A stretch of DNA of 44,864 nucleotides from Didymodactylos carnosus (lineage: Eukaryota; Rotifera; Eurotatoria; Philodinida; Philodinidae). Positions 16,606 to 27,141 of the stretch are shown in pieces; positions within the stretch are counted from its first letter, which is position 1; each line of letters begins with the position of its first letter. The notes under the pieces are model-generated. The model was not told the origin of the DNA and searched no databases. It saw nothing but the letters and a program-made list of their open reading frames with translations. Made by a program: the position numbers and the translations under genes. Location: positions 1 to 44,864 of the forward strand of contig CAJNOQ010000627.1 of assembly GCA_905250885.1 (NCBI GenBank), written 5' to 3'.

Positions 16606-16995
16606 AACAAATAATTTATTTGTTTGAAAATAAACTGAGTCATATTTTAAAGTTAAATAGTGGAAACAAGAAAAAGACATTGTTTATAGAATAAATAGAA
16701 ACTTAGTTAAACTTCACGTCCTACTATCTGCGAAAACTTGGACAATGCACAAGCTAAAAATGTGTATTTACCTGTAATTGATGAATAAAAATCTATGTTG
16801 ATTGAACGCAATGCATGGAAAAATGAGGATACTATCTTGAAAAAATATTGTTTTTTTTTTTTTAATATTTTCCATGCTCTCAAATCTCTTTTCAACAATA
16901 CAGTTCTCACTGTCAGTATGTAACTCCACTAAAGTGGCTGATATTTCATTCTAGTTCTGTATCAGTTGTTTAAATGGATGAGTAGCCACTAAAAT

Positions 16996-17037
16996 AACTG
17001 AAGTATCACTCACTCTAACTGAAGTGTCACTCACTCT
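16996..17037. repeat. 21-bp tandem duplication
   Basis: Two adjacent copies of a 21-bp unit, AACTGAAGT(A/G)TCACTCACTCT, differ at one base. It is short and looks like a local slippage or duplication event with no evident function. Confidence 0.8.
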
Positions 17038-17521
17038 AGTGAATCCTGAATAGACAATAGTTTTGACTGAAATAAATACTAAACAAACAAATAAATGTAA
17101 ATATTACAGATATAGAGAAATCTTCATTTGGCCAAGCTAAGCCAATAAAAAGTTACAATGGTTTCCTTTATGAATGAACATAGTCCATTCGATGCATATG
17201 TAGCTTAAAATTTGCTATATACTGTGAAATTACCATAGTTGTAAACAATGTGCCGCTTCGTAACAAGTCCAATTCATTGCACATTGTTGTTGCGTTTATA
17301 TATTTATTTTACTTTCGTAATTAGTTTTGTATTAAATAGGTTTCAGCATAAATCTTCAAAAATTTATTTGGTTTGAGTTTAAGTTTTGTAGGAAAATACT
17401 GATCATTCTTTCATTCCTTTTTTTGCCATCAATCTTAAGTCTGGAACTGCTTTCATTTCATCGTGTATGTTTCTTCTAAATGCATGATTTTTTCATGATT
17501 TTAGATCGTGTTAGAGCCGAT

Positions 17522-20500
17522 ATGGTACAGAATAGTCCCAGCCCATTTGAAGTACGTAGAGCCTAAACTAGATAATATAGTAACAATCTTAGAGTAAGAA
17601 ATAGATATTTGCGAAAATATCATAAAGATTATTTTACTTGAAACAACTTCTGATCGTAATTTCTGGTCGTAATCATATCGGCCATATGTTCTAGCATATT
17701 ACCGGAAAAAAAGAATGTTTATTTTGCGTTGCTAAAAAGTGCTCTTTCATCTTCAGCACACTCGATAACCCAGAAGATTTTCTGTTTTTGATGAGGGATA
17801 CTTTCAAAATTTTTCAAACTAATATTATTCTCGCATGGAAATATTTGCGTCATTTTGTTTCAAAATTTCTCCTAAACTTTTAGAAGTATTTCTCGCCAAA
17901 AAGTAGAAAACCTTCTGGGTTATCGAGTGCGCTGAAGATGAAAAAGCACTTCTCAGCAACTCAAAACCAACTTTATTTTTTTTTTGTTCCAATGATATGA
18001 TTTTCAGATATATGCAACTACGGAAAATAACTGCTGTAGTTTGTTCTCCTGTTATCAATCACTAGAAGGGTTACTTATTTCCTAGAAACAAAGTTTCATC
18101 GTGGAATCAAATAAAGTCCGGCAATAAATACTTAATCTAATTATTTACGTTGTTTAGGTTGGTCGCGCTTTCGTTCATCAATATTACACGTTACTTCATC
18201 AAGCTCCTCATTTGTTACACCGGTAAATAGTAGATAATAGAGAAAAAATAAGTTTTAACTATTTTTATTCTTTTATCTAGATTTTATTCTACGGATAGTA
18301 CATTTATTCACGGTGGTGTTGATCGACCGGGAAATGTTGAACAACCAGCTGTGGGTCCACAAGATATATCACGAAGAATAACAGATTTAAATTTAAGAGA
18401 TTGTCATGCCAAAATCAGACAAGTTGATTCACATCCAACAATTGGAGATGGGGTCGTTGTTCAGGTAAAAAGTTATACATTATAAAATGTCTGATTATAC
18501 AATTGATTGTCTATAATTTGGTTTAACATATTCATTATAGGTTACTGGAGAATTATCGAATGGTGGTGAACCGATGCGTCGTTTCATGCAAACATTTGTA
18601 TTAGCTCCACGTTCGCCAAAAAAATATTATGTTCAAAATGACATATTTCGTTATCAAGACGAAGTTTTTGATGATCAATCGGATGATGACAGAGAATCAA
18701 CAAATTTTGGTGAAAATTCTATAACAGTATGTATATTATTCTACATTTGCAGTTTATTTTTTGAGAATGTTATCCTAAAGTTCTCTGAACACAGTGGGAC
18801 TCATTATTTACAATATCGTCGCAAATTGTTGTATTTCCGAATATATGCACTTTATGCACGAATATTCACTTTTCGTCAAAGAATTTTGTTCCAATTTTCG
18901 GATTTTTATCCTTATTTTTTAATTTTTTTTGAAATCTTTTCGGTTCTTCTCTGAAGGAAAGCAGTGAAGTTAGAATTTAATAGACAGTTTTTCTGATGAA
19001 ACTCATCTTTTTCAAAATCAAATTGTCAAAAATTGCCAGCTCTTTTTATAATAACTTTATTACTTTTACGATGTGGTCAATACTTCTGTTATTTGTTTTT
19101 CAGTTGTTTTGATGATAGAATGAGCGACTGCGTTATCAACTATTTTGCTTTTGTTTAATTGCCATTGTTAACAGAACCAACGTAAAATCCTTGACAATTG
19201 TAAAAAGGAGACGAAAAATTGATGGAAAAAACATTTGTCATTAGAAACTTTTGAATTTGAAGAGGATTAAGATTAACGGTGTTTTCTTGACTAGTATGTT
19301 TTCGACTTTTGCTTGGTGGAAAATATGTAGAGTGCTTGTTTGGAGTATATTCGACTACTTAGTTTGACGTAATTTTTTTACGTATCTGTGGTATCCATTA
19401 GGATTCCCAGAATGTTTTTCTTACATTTTCTTGGACTGAGTGGATGTAATATTAGCGCTAGTCATGGATCTCGCGTTCATAATTGAAAAGCATTTACCTT
19501 CCATTGAGAATTCGAAAGAGTATTGACACTGTCATACAGACTATATTTTTCAACTTTTAGTTTACTGTCGATATTAAAAAGTATTTCTATCAATTTTAAA
19601 AAAGTTCGAAACTATTTGCTTTATTAGTACACGTTGATTTTCATTCTGAAAAGATTCATTTATTATTGTGTTATTTTTTGTTTCAGTTTTTCTTTCATAA
19701 CACTATTTTCGGAATAAAACAGTGGTTGAATAAACAATAACTTTATATAAATTTCATACTGCTGAAAAATTTTTTTAAATTATCAACGCTCTTTTCGAAT
19801 ATGTTATTTAAAATTGGAAATAAAAGGTGTATTTCCTCGTTAGATTCGAAAAATATGGAAAAATAAATAGATTCTTCATGATATTCGCTTTTCGCCGCCG
19901 AAACAAGATAAACACGAATTAATTCAGAGTCTAGGAAAAGTACAAATCGAATGCGGTAACTTTCAAATATTTTATGAAAGTGACATTTGATACTTCTTAT
20001 TAAAAAAGTTATTTCTCCCTTGTTTTTGATGTGAAGTCAACTGTAATAAGTAGAAAATAGCCTACAGAACTCGATTTTAGAAAACTCTGATTTTTGATTT
20101 TATCAACTATCATCCAAAATTTGTTTGTTCTTATGTAAAGCCTAAATGATACCACAAGCGTCAAAGATCACATATTACTAATCGTATACTTGAAACTAAA
20201 TGGTCGAATTTTTCCATTTTTCTTCTCTAAGGCAACATGTGTGTCATCAAATGTCATACAGGCGTGTTGTGTCTATCTATTTGGCTATTCCATCTTGTAA
20301 GCGTAGGTGCTGCATCTGCTATCGTAAGCCAGGGTCCTATTCTCAAATATTTTGATAAATAGTTTAAGATTTAGAAATCAGAAAATATATAGACAGATGT
20401 GCGCCGCCGCGCCGGTTCGCTTTTATCGTCGACGAGGGCGGAGAAATTTTTTTCCGAAAATTTTGACTATTTTTGTAAATACGTTCTTACCTTAGACATC

Positions 20501-22626
20501 TAGAGTGCAGCGCGTTTCCATCTTTTCGTATACGGCAACGTACAGATACAGAAGGTACGCGAAGAACGTACCAGAAATGAAAGAGAACATTGTTTTATTT
20601 AAATTATGAGATTCGCCACCGATAACCAATTTTTACACACCGCCGCCGAAGACGGAGGAAATTTTCATAGCCTCGCGCCGCCGCCTATGTTAAAAATTTC
20701 ATTCGCCGCCGCCAAAACTTTTTTATCAGCGCACATGTCTGTATATAGACAAACAAATATCTATTTAAAAAGTCTAACCACGGTAGAGAAAAACTACTGA
20801 TGAGAATCCTCTGAAAATCAAGATGAAAAATCATAGTTTGTGGAGTCACGCTCATTCCTGAATAGTTTCATTCACTAACTTTTCTTTTATAACATCACAG
20901 CTCTTTGTCTCTATTTAGGACAAAGTATCAATAGCTGGTTCTACCCATATGCAGACAGCTATACCACAACCACAACAACAAACGTCACAGCAAGATCAAC
21001 AACCACCCACGTCGTCATCAACAGGAGCTCATCAAGTTTTGTCACCTCGAACACAACAATCGTCGACATCCTCTTATCCTGGTACCACACAAACAGCTGC
21101 CACCGAGTCCTTACCTCCAAGAGAAACTACACAACATCAAGGTGAAAATGTTAACAATAATACCGGTGATTCAAATGTTGTGTAAGTGAAGTTTAAATAA
21201 TTAGTATCAATCGATTAGAGAGAAAATTCTGCACTCAGTCACTCTGGTAGAATCTTTTATTGGTTCATTGGTTTTATTCTCGTCTGTGATTTGTTGGAGA
21301 CTTACATCATATTTCTGTTTTTTAGTAATGGTTTACCTAGTGGTGAAGAAGGCTCGAGTGGTGTTGATGATCATCATCCAACAGCAGATATTCTCAATCA
21401 GGACCATCAATCAGGAGCTCAAGAACAACAGCATAAGGATAATACACAACAAAATATTCCGGACACGTCATCAGTATCGGCAACAACTAGTCAACAGCAA
21501 CAACAACAACAAAAAACGTCAAATATACCAGAATCACATAGTACGTTGGCAAATAAAAGATTTCTGATAAAAATTCTCTGCTGTTGGACACTATAGATTT
21601 GGTGTTTAATCCAAGTGATGTCTTGTGTATAACATAGTCATTATGTTATATTTGCAGAACATGAGGCGCTAACACTTTCTATTTTTCTCATTTAGCATCT
21701 TATGCCGGCGTTGTAACAAAATTAAACCCTGCCTCATCCTCAACAACATCAAACGTCATGCCTTCACGTACACAACAAGCTAATGTTCCATCCTCATCTT
21801 CTACCGGTGCTCGTCCTACCACGCAACCCAACCAACAACAACTATCACAACAACCATCGTCAAAAGGTCAACAAAATTCAGGCAGTGGTAATACTGGTAT
21901 GACTCGTTCGTCGACGACAATTCCTACGTTAAATCAACAACAAACACGACGTGGAAATGATTACGGTAGTGGTAGTGGACGAAATTTCTATTCGCCCCGC
22001 CCAGGTCAGCAAATTGGTCGATGGTCAGGTGATGGACAAGATGACAGTCCGGATAGACGAGGTGGTGGTGGCGGAGGAAATCGACGAACATTAACCCCTA
22101 ACGAAAATCAAGTTTTTGTCGGTTCATTACCAGGCGATTTTACAGCCGATATTCTAAGAGACTTTTTTAGTGGATATGGGCCAGTTGTTGACGTTAGAAT
22201 ATTTTCACCACAAAATGCTGACAAAAAAGTATGTCCTTGTTTTGGCATGTACAACTCAATTTATGTTTTCAATATTTTTATTTTTAGAATTTTGGTTTTG
22301 TCGTCTTTGAAGATTCAAAACCGGCTCAGAAAGTTTTGGAACAACAACATGTCACATGTAATGGTTATCGTTTAAATGTTGAAGAGAAAACACAAAAAAA
22401 ATCAACAAATCAATTTGCTGGTACACGTATTGGACGAAATCGACCATCATTTCGTGGATCAGCCACGGGTACCGGTACATTAGGACGAAATAACAATACA
22501 AATATAAATTCAACAAGAGTGAGTGGTGGAAATTTGAAAAATGGAACAGGAGGACCAAATTCAGTAGGACAACAAAATGATGAAAATTTATCAGACACTT
22601 ATAACGATCAACAATATCGAAAATAG
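17522..22626 (+). CDS. G3BP: G3BP/Rasputin stress-granule RNA-binding protein
   Basis: Eight coding exons, phase-consistent: 17522-17551, 18158-18222, 18281-18464, 18541-18726, 20919-21181, 21326-21540, 21696-22228, 22288-22626; 604 aa. The NTF2-like domain (about residues 10-140) has the family motifs [17 protein letters not shown] and [13 protein letters not shown] long Gln/Ser/Thr-rich low-complexity middle follows, with the short motif [11 protein letters not shown]. An RRM at about 452-525 has RNP2 VFVGSL and RNP1 NFGFVVFE split by the last intron. The tail is Gly/Asn/Arg-containing but has few true RGG boxes. Known role: cytoplasmic RNA-binding scaffold that nucleates stress granules; the NTF2 fold dimerises and binds short FG peptides. 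The start ATG lies 17 nt after TTTTAG (AG 17503-17504). Intron 4 (18727-20918, 2.2 kb) carries a mobile element. Confidence 0.95.
17722..17965. mobile_element. foldback element in G3BP intron 1
   Basis: The left arm (about 17726-17800) and right arm (about 17885-17963) are inverted copies sharing CACTCGATAACCCAGAAG exactly or with one change, plus GCTGAAGATGAAA. It sits in the first intron (17552-18157), just after a 10-codon first exon. Similarity thins out beyond these limits, so the true ends may be wider. Confidence 0.7.
18727..20918 (+). other. long intron 4 of G3BP
   Basis: The donor GTATGT after 18726 and the acceptor CTATTTAG ending at 20918 keep phase 0. It is AT-rich apart from the CGC-rich element at 20386-20750. 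It separates exons for the NTF2-like domain from the Gln-rich linker. No coding frame in it extends the protein. Confidence 0.85.
20386..20750. mobile_element. CGC/CGG-rich MITE-like element in G3BP intron 4
   Basis: Ends TATATAGACAGATGTGCGC (left) and TATATACAGACATGTGCGC (right, inverted) match at 16 of 19 positions. The interior is unusually rich in GCCGCC runs (CGCCGCCG-type at 20401-20412, 20640-20690, 20703-20713) in an AT-rich genome. Length is about 365 bp with no coding potential; the open frame at 20606-20800 lies largely inside it and is spurious. Confidence 0.65.
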
Positions 22627-22722
22627 CGAAAGTTGATGACGATAGCGGACCACTTTAAGCAAATATATCGAAGCAAATATCTCTACACACGTACGAACGA
22701 GTAGCAACAATAACAACGAACA

Positions 22723-22728
22723 AATAAA
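22723..22728 (+). promoter_or_regulatory. poly(A) signal AATAAA for G3BP
   Basis: AATAAA lies 97 nt after the G3BP stop. The sequence further on (to about 23600) is T/C-rich with long stop-poor runs on +, which look compositional, not coding. Confidence 0.55.
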
Positions 22729-24319
22729 CAGAAGTATTTTTTTTGAAATATAAACACGATGTATTTATCGTTCAAAATGTAGATATATGATCTCTTTCTC
22801 TATCAGCTAAAGTCTAGGATGTATTCAAAGATGTAGAATTTGCCTGCGTGTTAAATTTGATACGTTTTTTTTTCTCCCACAGAGTATCAAATTTTCTTTG
22901 TTTAAACACAGCTAAGCTGTCTAGTTCCATTGGATATAAAATTTTGTTTTTTGGGCCTGATTCCCTTGATAATACATAGGCAGATTTTACACGTTCCCTT
23001 CTATAAGTGTGGTTAGACAAACCTAAGAATACTCACTAAGACTATTTTCTTAATCAAGATGCGAACAGTTTATTCTGGCAACAAAAATCTAGCAGTGTCT
23101 TTTTTATCCATTCGTTCCTCGCAATGTGTTTGTTTTACTTTTGTTTGCTGTTATTGTTGCTCTCTATCTCTCTCTGGTTTTTTACAATGTTTTTTTTTCG
23201 TTTTTCTTCGTTTGTTATTCACATACACATACACCTTTTGCTTGTTTGTTTTTGTTTTCGTTCATCGTGTCTTTCAGATGGTTTTGTTTTTCGTGTGCAT
23301 TTTGGAAAAAGAAGCAAAATTACCACAACACACATAAATTACATTTTTGTTTTCATATTGCTACTCGTTTTGTTCTTCCTTTCTCTCAGTCTTTATCTGT
23401 TTTTTTTGTATTATTCTGAAGCATCAAACAAAAAGAGTTTTTTTTTGTTGGAGAAAAAGAGAAGAAAATATATAAACCAGGAAATCGCATACGTAAACTG
23501 AACTCATAAAAGTATGATGATTTGTAGTTCAAGCGCATATAATGATATGTTTGAATACAAAATCACAAACACAATACAATCGTGATTAAAAATAAAACGC
23601 ACTTCCAAAAACACAAATTTGTGACTTTTTTTATTATACACTGAAAATATTCAAATATCAAGTTTTCATTTCTAAAATCAATTACCGTAAATATCGATAA
23701 TTGGGACTAGTAAGTCTGTATTCCATTCGTACAAGATACTAAAGTTCGGAACATATTATATCGAACAAAGTAAATCATAAACAGTAGATTGGTTTTTTGT
23801 TCCTAATTGATTCGTTCTATAGAACGTTTAAAAAGATATTACTGATCCGTTTTGTTTAAGCACATACTTCTGCTTCCGTACTAAGAACATTTTATGCTTT
23901 TCATGGGATAAATAACATTTGTACCTCAAAAATTTTACTCATTCGTTGTTATCCATAATTATTTTTTAAATTTAGCGTTTATGCATATGAATGAAAGCGT
24001 ATATTATTTCCTATGCACGACAGATATGTTTCAAGAATCATTCTGTCCATTTCAAGTTTATTTATTTATATTTTTAAACCAATAGCATAATTTTAATTAA
24101 TTAATTTATTAATTTTTTAAAAGCATAATTTTTCTGCTTCTTTTGGGTGTGTGGTGGTAGATTGTGTTTTAGATTATTTTTGTTGTTTTTTGCTCAAATT
24201 ACCACAAGTGTATTATTCTCCTTGTTAATTTTGATTCAAATATACTATAGATCGTTGCACGTTCTCCTTAATTCTTATCCCCTCTTTTTTCCTACTTTTT
24301 TTTCGTACAGGTGTGGTTT

Positions 24320-24855
24320 AAAGAACGGAGTCGTATAATTATGCATGTTAGACTATTCCGTTTTCGTGTGCCAAATGGTTCCCAAAGTAATTCAATGCAA
24401 GTAACATATGACGTTCGTTTACGTTCGATCTTTCTTAGTTATTAGTTTAGGATCTTGTTTGTAGTAGGTCCACTGAAAGATTGTGTACATTACAGGATGA
24501 TGCAGCCTGTATACTTAGCTCAAATGTTTGCTGTGTCAGATTAACCAACAAGTGTTTTTTAATACATGTTAAAGTCCTTGTAGAAGATCAAGCGAGCGTT
24601 AGCATAAGGTATAATAGAATAATGATATATCGAAAATGTTTGAGCTAAATATACAGGCTGAATTATCTTGTAATGTACACCTACAATCTTTCACTGGATC
24701 TAATACAAACAAGATAGTATCCTAAACTAATAACTAAGAAAGCGATCGAACGTAAACGAATGTCATATGTTACTTGCATTGAATTACTTTTGGAAGCATT
24801 TTGGCACGCAAAAACCGAATAGTTCAATATACATAATTATACGATTCCGTTCTTT
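24320..24855. mobile_element. large foldback element, ~205-bp arms
   Basis: The left arm (24320-24525) begins AAAGAACGGAGTCGTATAAT; the right arm (about 24640-24855) ends with its inverse, one base different. Arms stay alignable along their whole length, including ATGACGTTCGTTTACGTTCG-like and TTTAGCTCAAACATTT-like segments, with scattered differences. The loop is about 110 bp. No coding frame survives in it. Confidence 0.85.
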
Positions 24856-25371
24856 TCCTTCACTCTTTGTGTATGCGTGCTTGATTTTTTTTGTTTTTCA
24901 ACAAAACTAGTACAAAAACAAAACAATAACATTAAAATACTTCTCGTTTATCCATTAAAAATCTCCCTATTGAATATCATTATATTATTTACTTGTTAGA
25001 CTATCAGAAAAAGTAGAAGTTGTAGGATAAAATCTCGAAAGTAGGGCGTTTTTTGTAAAACGTAGGATGCTTACGAAGCCTGTGAATGATCACCATATTA
25101 GATTCCAGTGAGACTCGTTGTGCCTAATCTTTTTAGGTGAATGGCAACATCATTAACTCGCGTAGAGACGAGCTGTTAGGACGTTGTTTACCTCAATAAG
25201 TAGCTATTTCATTGAGACTTTTTAAGAGCATGAACACGTTTTTAACATTTCATTTAATCACTTCGACCTCTTTTTCAAATCTGAACTAAGGAAAGTTTAT
25301 CCGATGAATTTGTCAAGAAAACACATTTTTCACTAAATCCTCCTGAATAAAGCAAACTGTATAAATCTGCA

Positions 25372-25404
25372 AGCCTTTCGACCTTCGTCTACGATCATCA
25401 TCAG
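25372..25404 (-). repeat. Penelope/hammerhead-like terminal motif (minus strand)
   Basis: On the minus strand the segment reads CTGATGATGATC, nine bases, then GGTCGAAAGGC. CTGATGA...GAAA resembles a hammerhead ribozyme core with a possible 4-bp stem II (GATC/GGTC). Similar strings mark the ends of Penelope-like retroelements in other invertebrates. No RT or GIY-YIG frame lies nearby, so at most it is a terminal fragment. Confidence 0.35.
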
Positions 25405-25825
25405 GCAATTTATAGTTGTGATAACTTTTCTTTTTTATATATAACAATTTTCATTTCATTCATGTGTGAATATTCTCCACTATATAGAAGCGTTTCTGTA
25501 TAATGTGTTCTGAAAGAACATTAACCGCTGTCACAAAATCATACACTTTAAAAAGTACTTGGTATAATTAGTTCGTTTATCCAGATACTCGTAATGTATT
25601 TTTGTATCATTGTAAGTTTTTCCGTACGACTAATGTGTAAATTGTTATGAACATAAAGAAACACATGTTATCATATGTTTAGAAATGTGACTATTCTTTG
25701 TCCTTCCTGATGTCGTATGTCCGTCATGTTCTTTTCTATCCTTCTTGTGTCATGTTCTGTCCTGTACTACTGACGTCATTACTCTTTTCCTGATTCAACT
25801 ATATGTAAATTTTATCGAGTCACAT

Positions 25826-26308
25826 GGGGTAATTCTGATAATCGCCTAAAACTTTTCAGATATTTTGAGCATAATTAAGTAATCTTTTACCGGAGAAAAT
25901 CAGTATTATGCAGGTAGATAGAGCTGACTCTTAGCTATCTACTGATGTAAAAATTTTCCTAAAATTCGTTAACATTAATTAGTTCTAATCAATTTCCAGT
26001 GAACAGGTTTAGAATTATCATAATTCCCCCATTTGAGGTAATTATGATAACTACAGCCAAAATAGCTGGAATGAACTTAAACCATTTAGTTTCAACAGGA
26101 AACTTGGAGTAAACTGACTAAAAGGTACACCATCTTGTAGGGAATTTTCTGCTCTATCTCCCATATAAATTGTCAGTCATTTGGACTTAATCTAAATTAG
26201 TTAATTAGAAATTACGGAAAGTAAAAGACAGTCATTTTTTTCAGTTGTCTTCTTTGGGGTAATTATGATAACACAGCTATTTTTCACGGGGTAATTATGA
26301 TAATCCCG
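25826..26308. repeat. five copies of GGGGTAATTATGATAA motif
   Basis: Copies lie at 25826-25842 (one change), 26013-26028 (inverted), 26035-26050, 26256-26271 and 26287-26308. The last is enclosed in a CACGGG/CCCGTG stem, and the second and third form an inverted pair. A segment resembling part of the 4444-5293 transposon (near 26127) lies among them. It is probably a decayed element whose ends carry this motif. Confidence 0.6.
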
Positions 26309-26551
26309 TGTGAATCACACGCATAGATAGGAAAAAATCTTCACAGAACCCAATTTCGATGCTATACTAAATGACAAAGTTATTCAGAATCCTATAATCT
26401 ACCACATATGTGAAACTTGCGAAAAAAAAAGAGTATTTTCAACAAATAATGGGCATATAATAGAACTAAAGTATTAAGAAGTAAATATAAAAGAAAACTA
26501 TGTTGAATTAATAATTAATATAATATTATCGGATAATAATAATTACAAATT

Positions 26552-26706
26552 TGGATTCTGATTTGTCAAAAATTAAAATTAAAATTTTGGCCTGTCAGAG
26601 TTAGAATTCTGCTTTTGGTCGGAGAAATTCGGAATTTTCCACGTGTAGGCATCTCAATTCTAAGTTTGGCAGAATCCTAACTCTGGCTGATCAAATTCAG
26701 AATCTG
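26552..26706. repeat. nested inverted repeats
   Basis: CTGTCAGAGTTAGAATTCTGC (26592-26612) pairs with GCAGAATCCTAACTCTGG (26669-26686). An outer pair, GGATTCTGATTTGTCA against the inverse of TGATCAAATTCAGAATCT, extends the fold. The direct repeat ATTCTAAGTTTG also occurs twice, near 26657 and 26713. Non-coding. Confidence 0.6.
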
Positions 26707-26901
26707 CTCGAATTCTAAGTTTGACTACAACATATACAAACAAATGTGAAATTAAAATCAGCTGCGTATTGATGTCAGCTGCTCAAAGGTTTGATAAGAA
26801 CAAACGATATCTTCCACAGAAGTTATTAAAGCAGAAAATGATGTACACATTCTTTTAGATTTAAGCGGTGAAATATTTAATTCACAAAGGCTACTGTCAG
26901 A

Positions 26902-27141
26902 CTTCGTTACGTTTCCTATTAACACATATTTTAGAGGTTTTCAGGACGCATCGGATGATGTAAGAATGATATATGAATGATCCTCTTTAGTTTTATAGAA
27001 AAAAGTGATCAACAGTTACAGTAGCACAGCTGCGACCTATGGATAAATTTAGTACTTAATTTATAACACCTATTGCTAGGCTTCATTAAGTTTCCTATCA
27101 ACACATATTTTAGAGCTTTTCAAGGCGCATCGAATGATGTA
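26902..27141 (+). repeat. direct repeat pair, ~61 bp, spaced 179 bp
   Basis: 26902-26962 and 27081-27141 match over their full 61 bp with about nine differences; both contain AACACATATTTTAGAG and a GCATCG(G/A)ATGATGTA end. This could be a two-unit tandem duplication of about 179 bp with a diverged remainder. Confidence 0.7.

Larger units (their letters stand above)
14938..17521. other. intergenic region between protease and G3BP genes
   Basis: It starts with the protease 3' UTR; AATAAA at about 15141-15146 is a plausible poly(A) signal. It then holds the CCGG-rich interval (15578-16605), a 21-bp tandem duplication (16996-17037) and AT-rich sequence. No gene is supported; the open frames at 15576-15842 and 16274-16627 have repeat-derived or low-complexity translations. 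Confidence 0.6.

Noticed and set aside
23059-23501. Three overlapping open frames of 92-125 codons on + after G3BP
   Set aside because: All arise from one T/C-rich, stop-poor stretch; translations are Phe/Leu/Cys/Ser-rich with no domain, and several frames are open at once.
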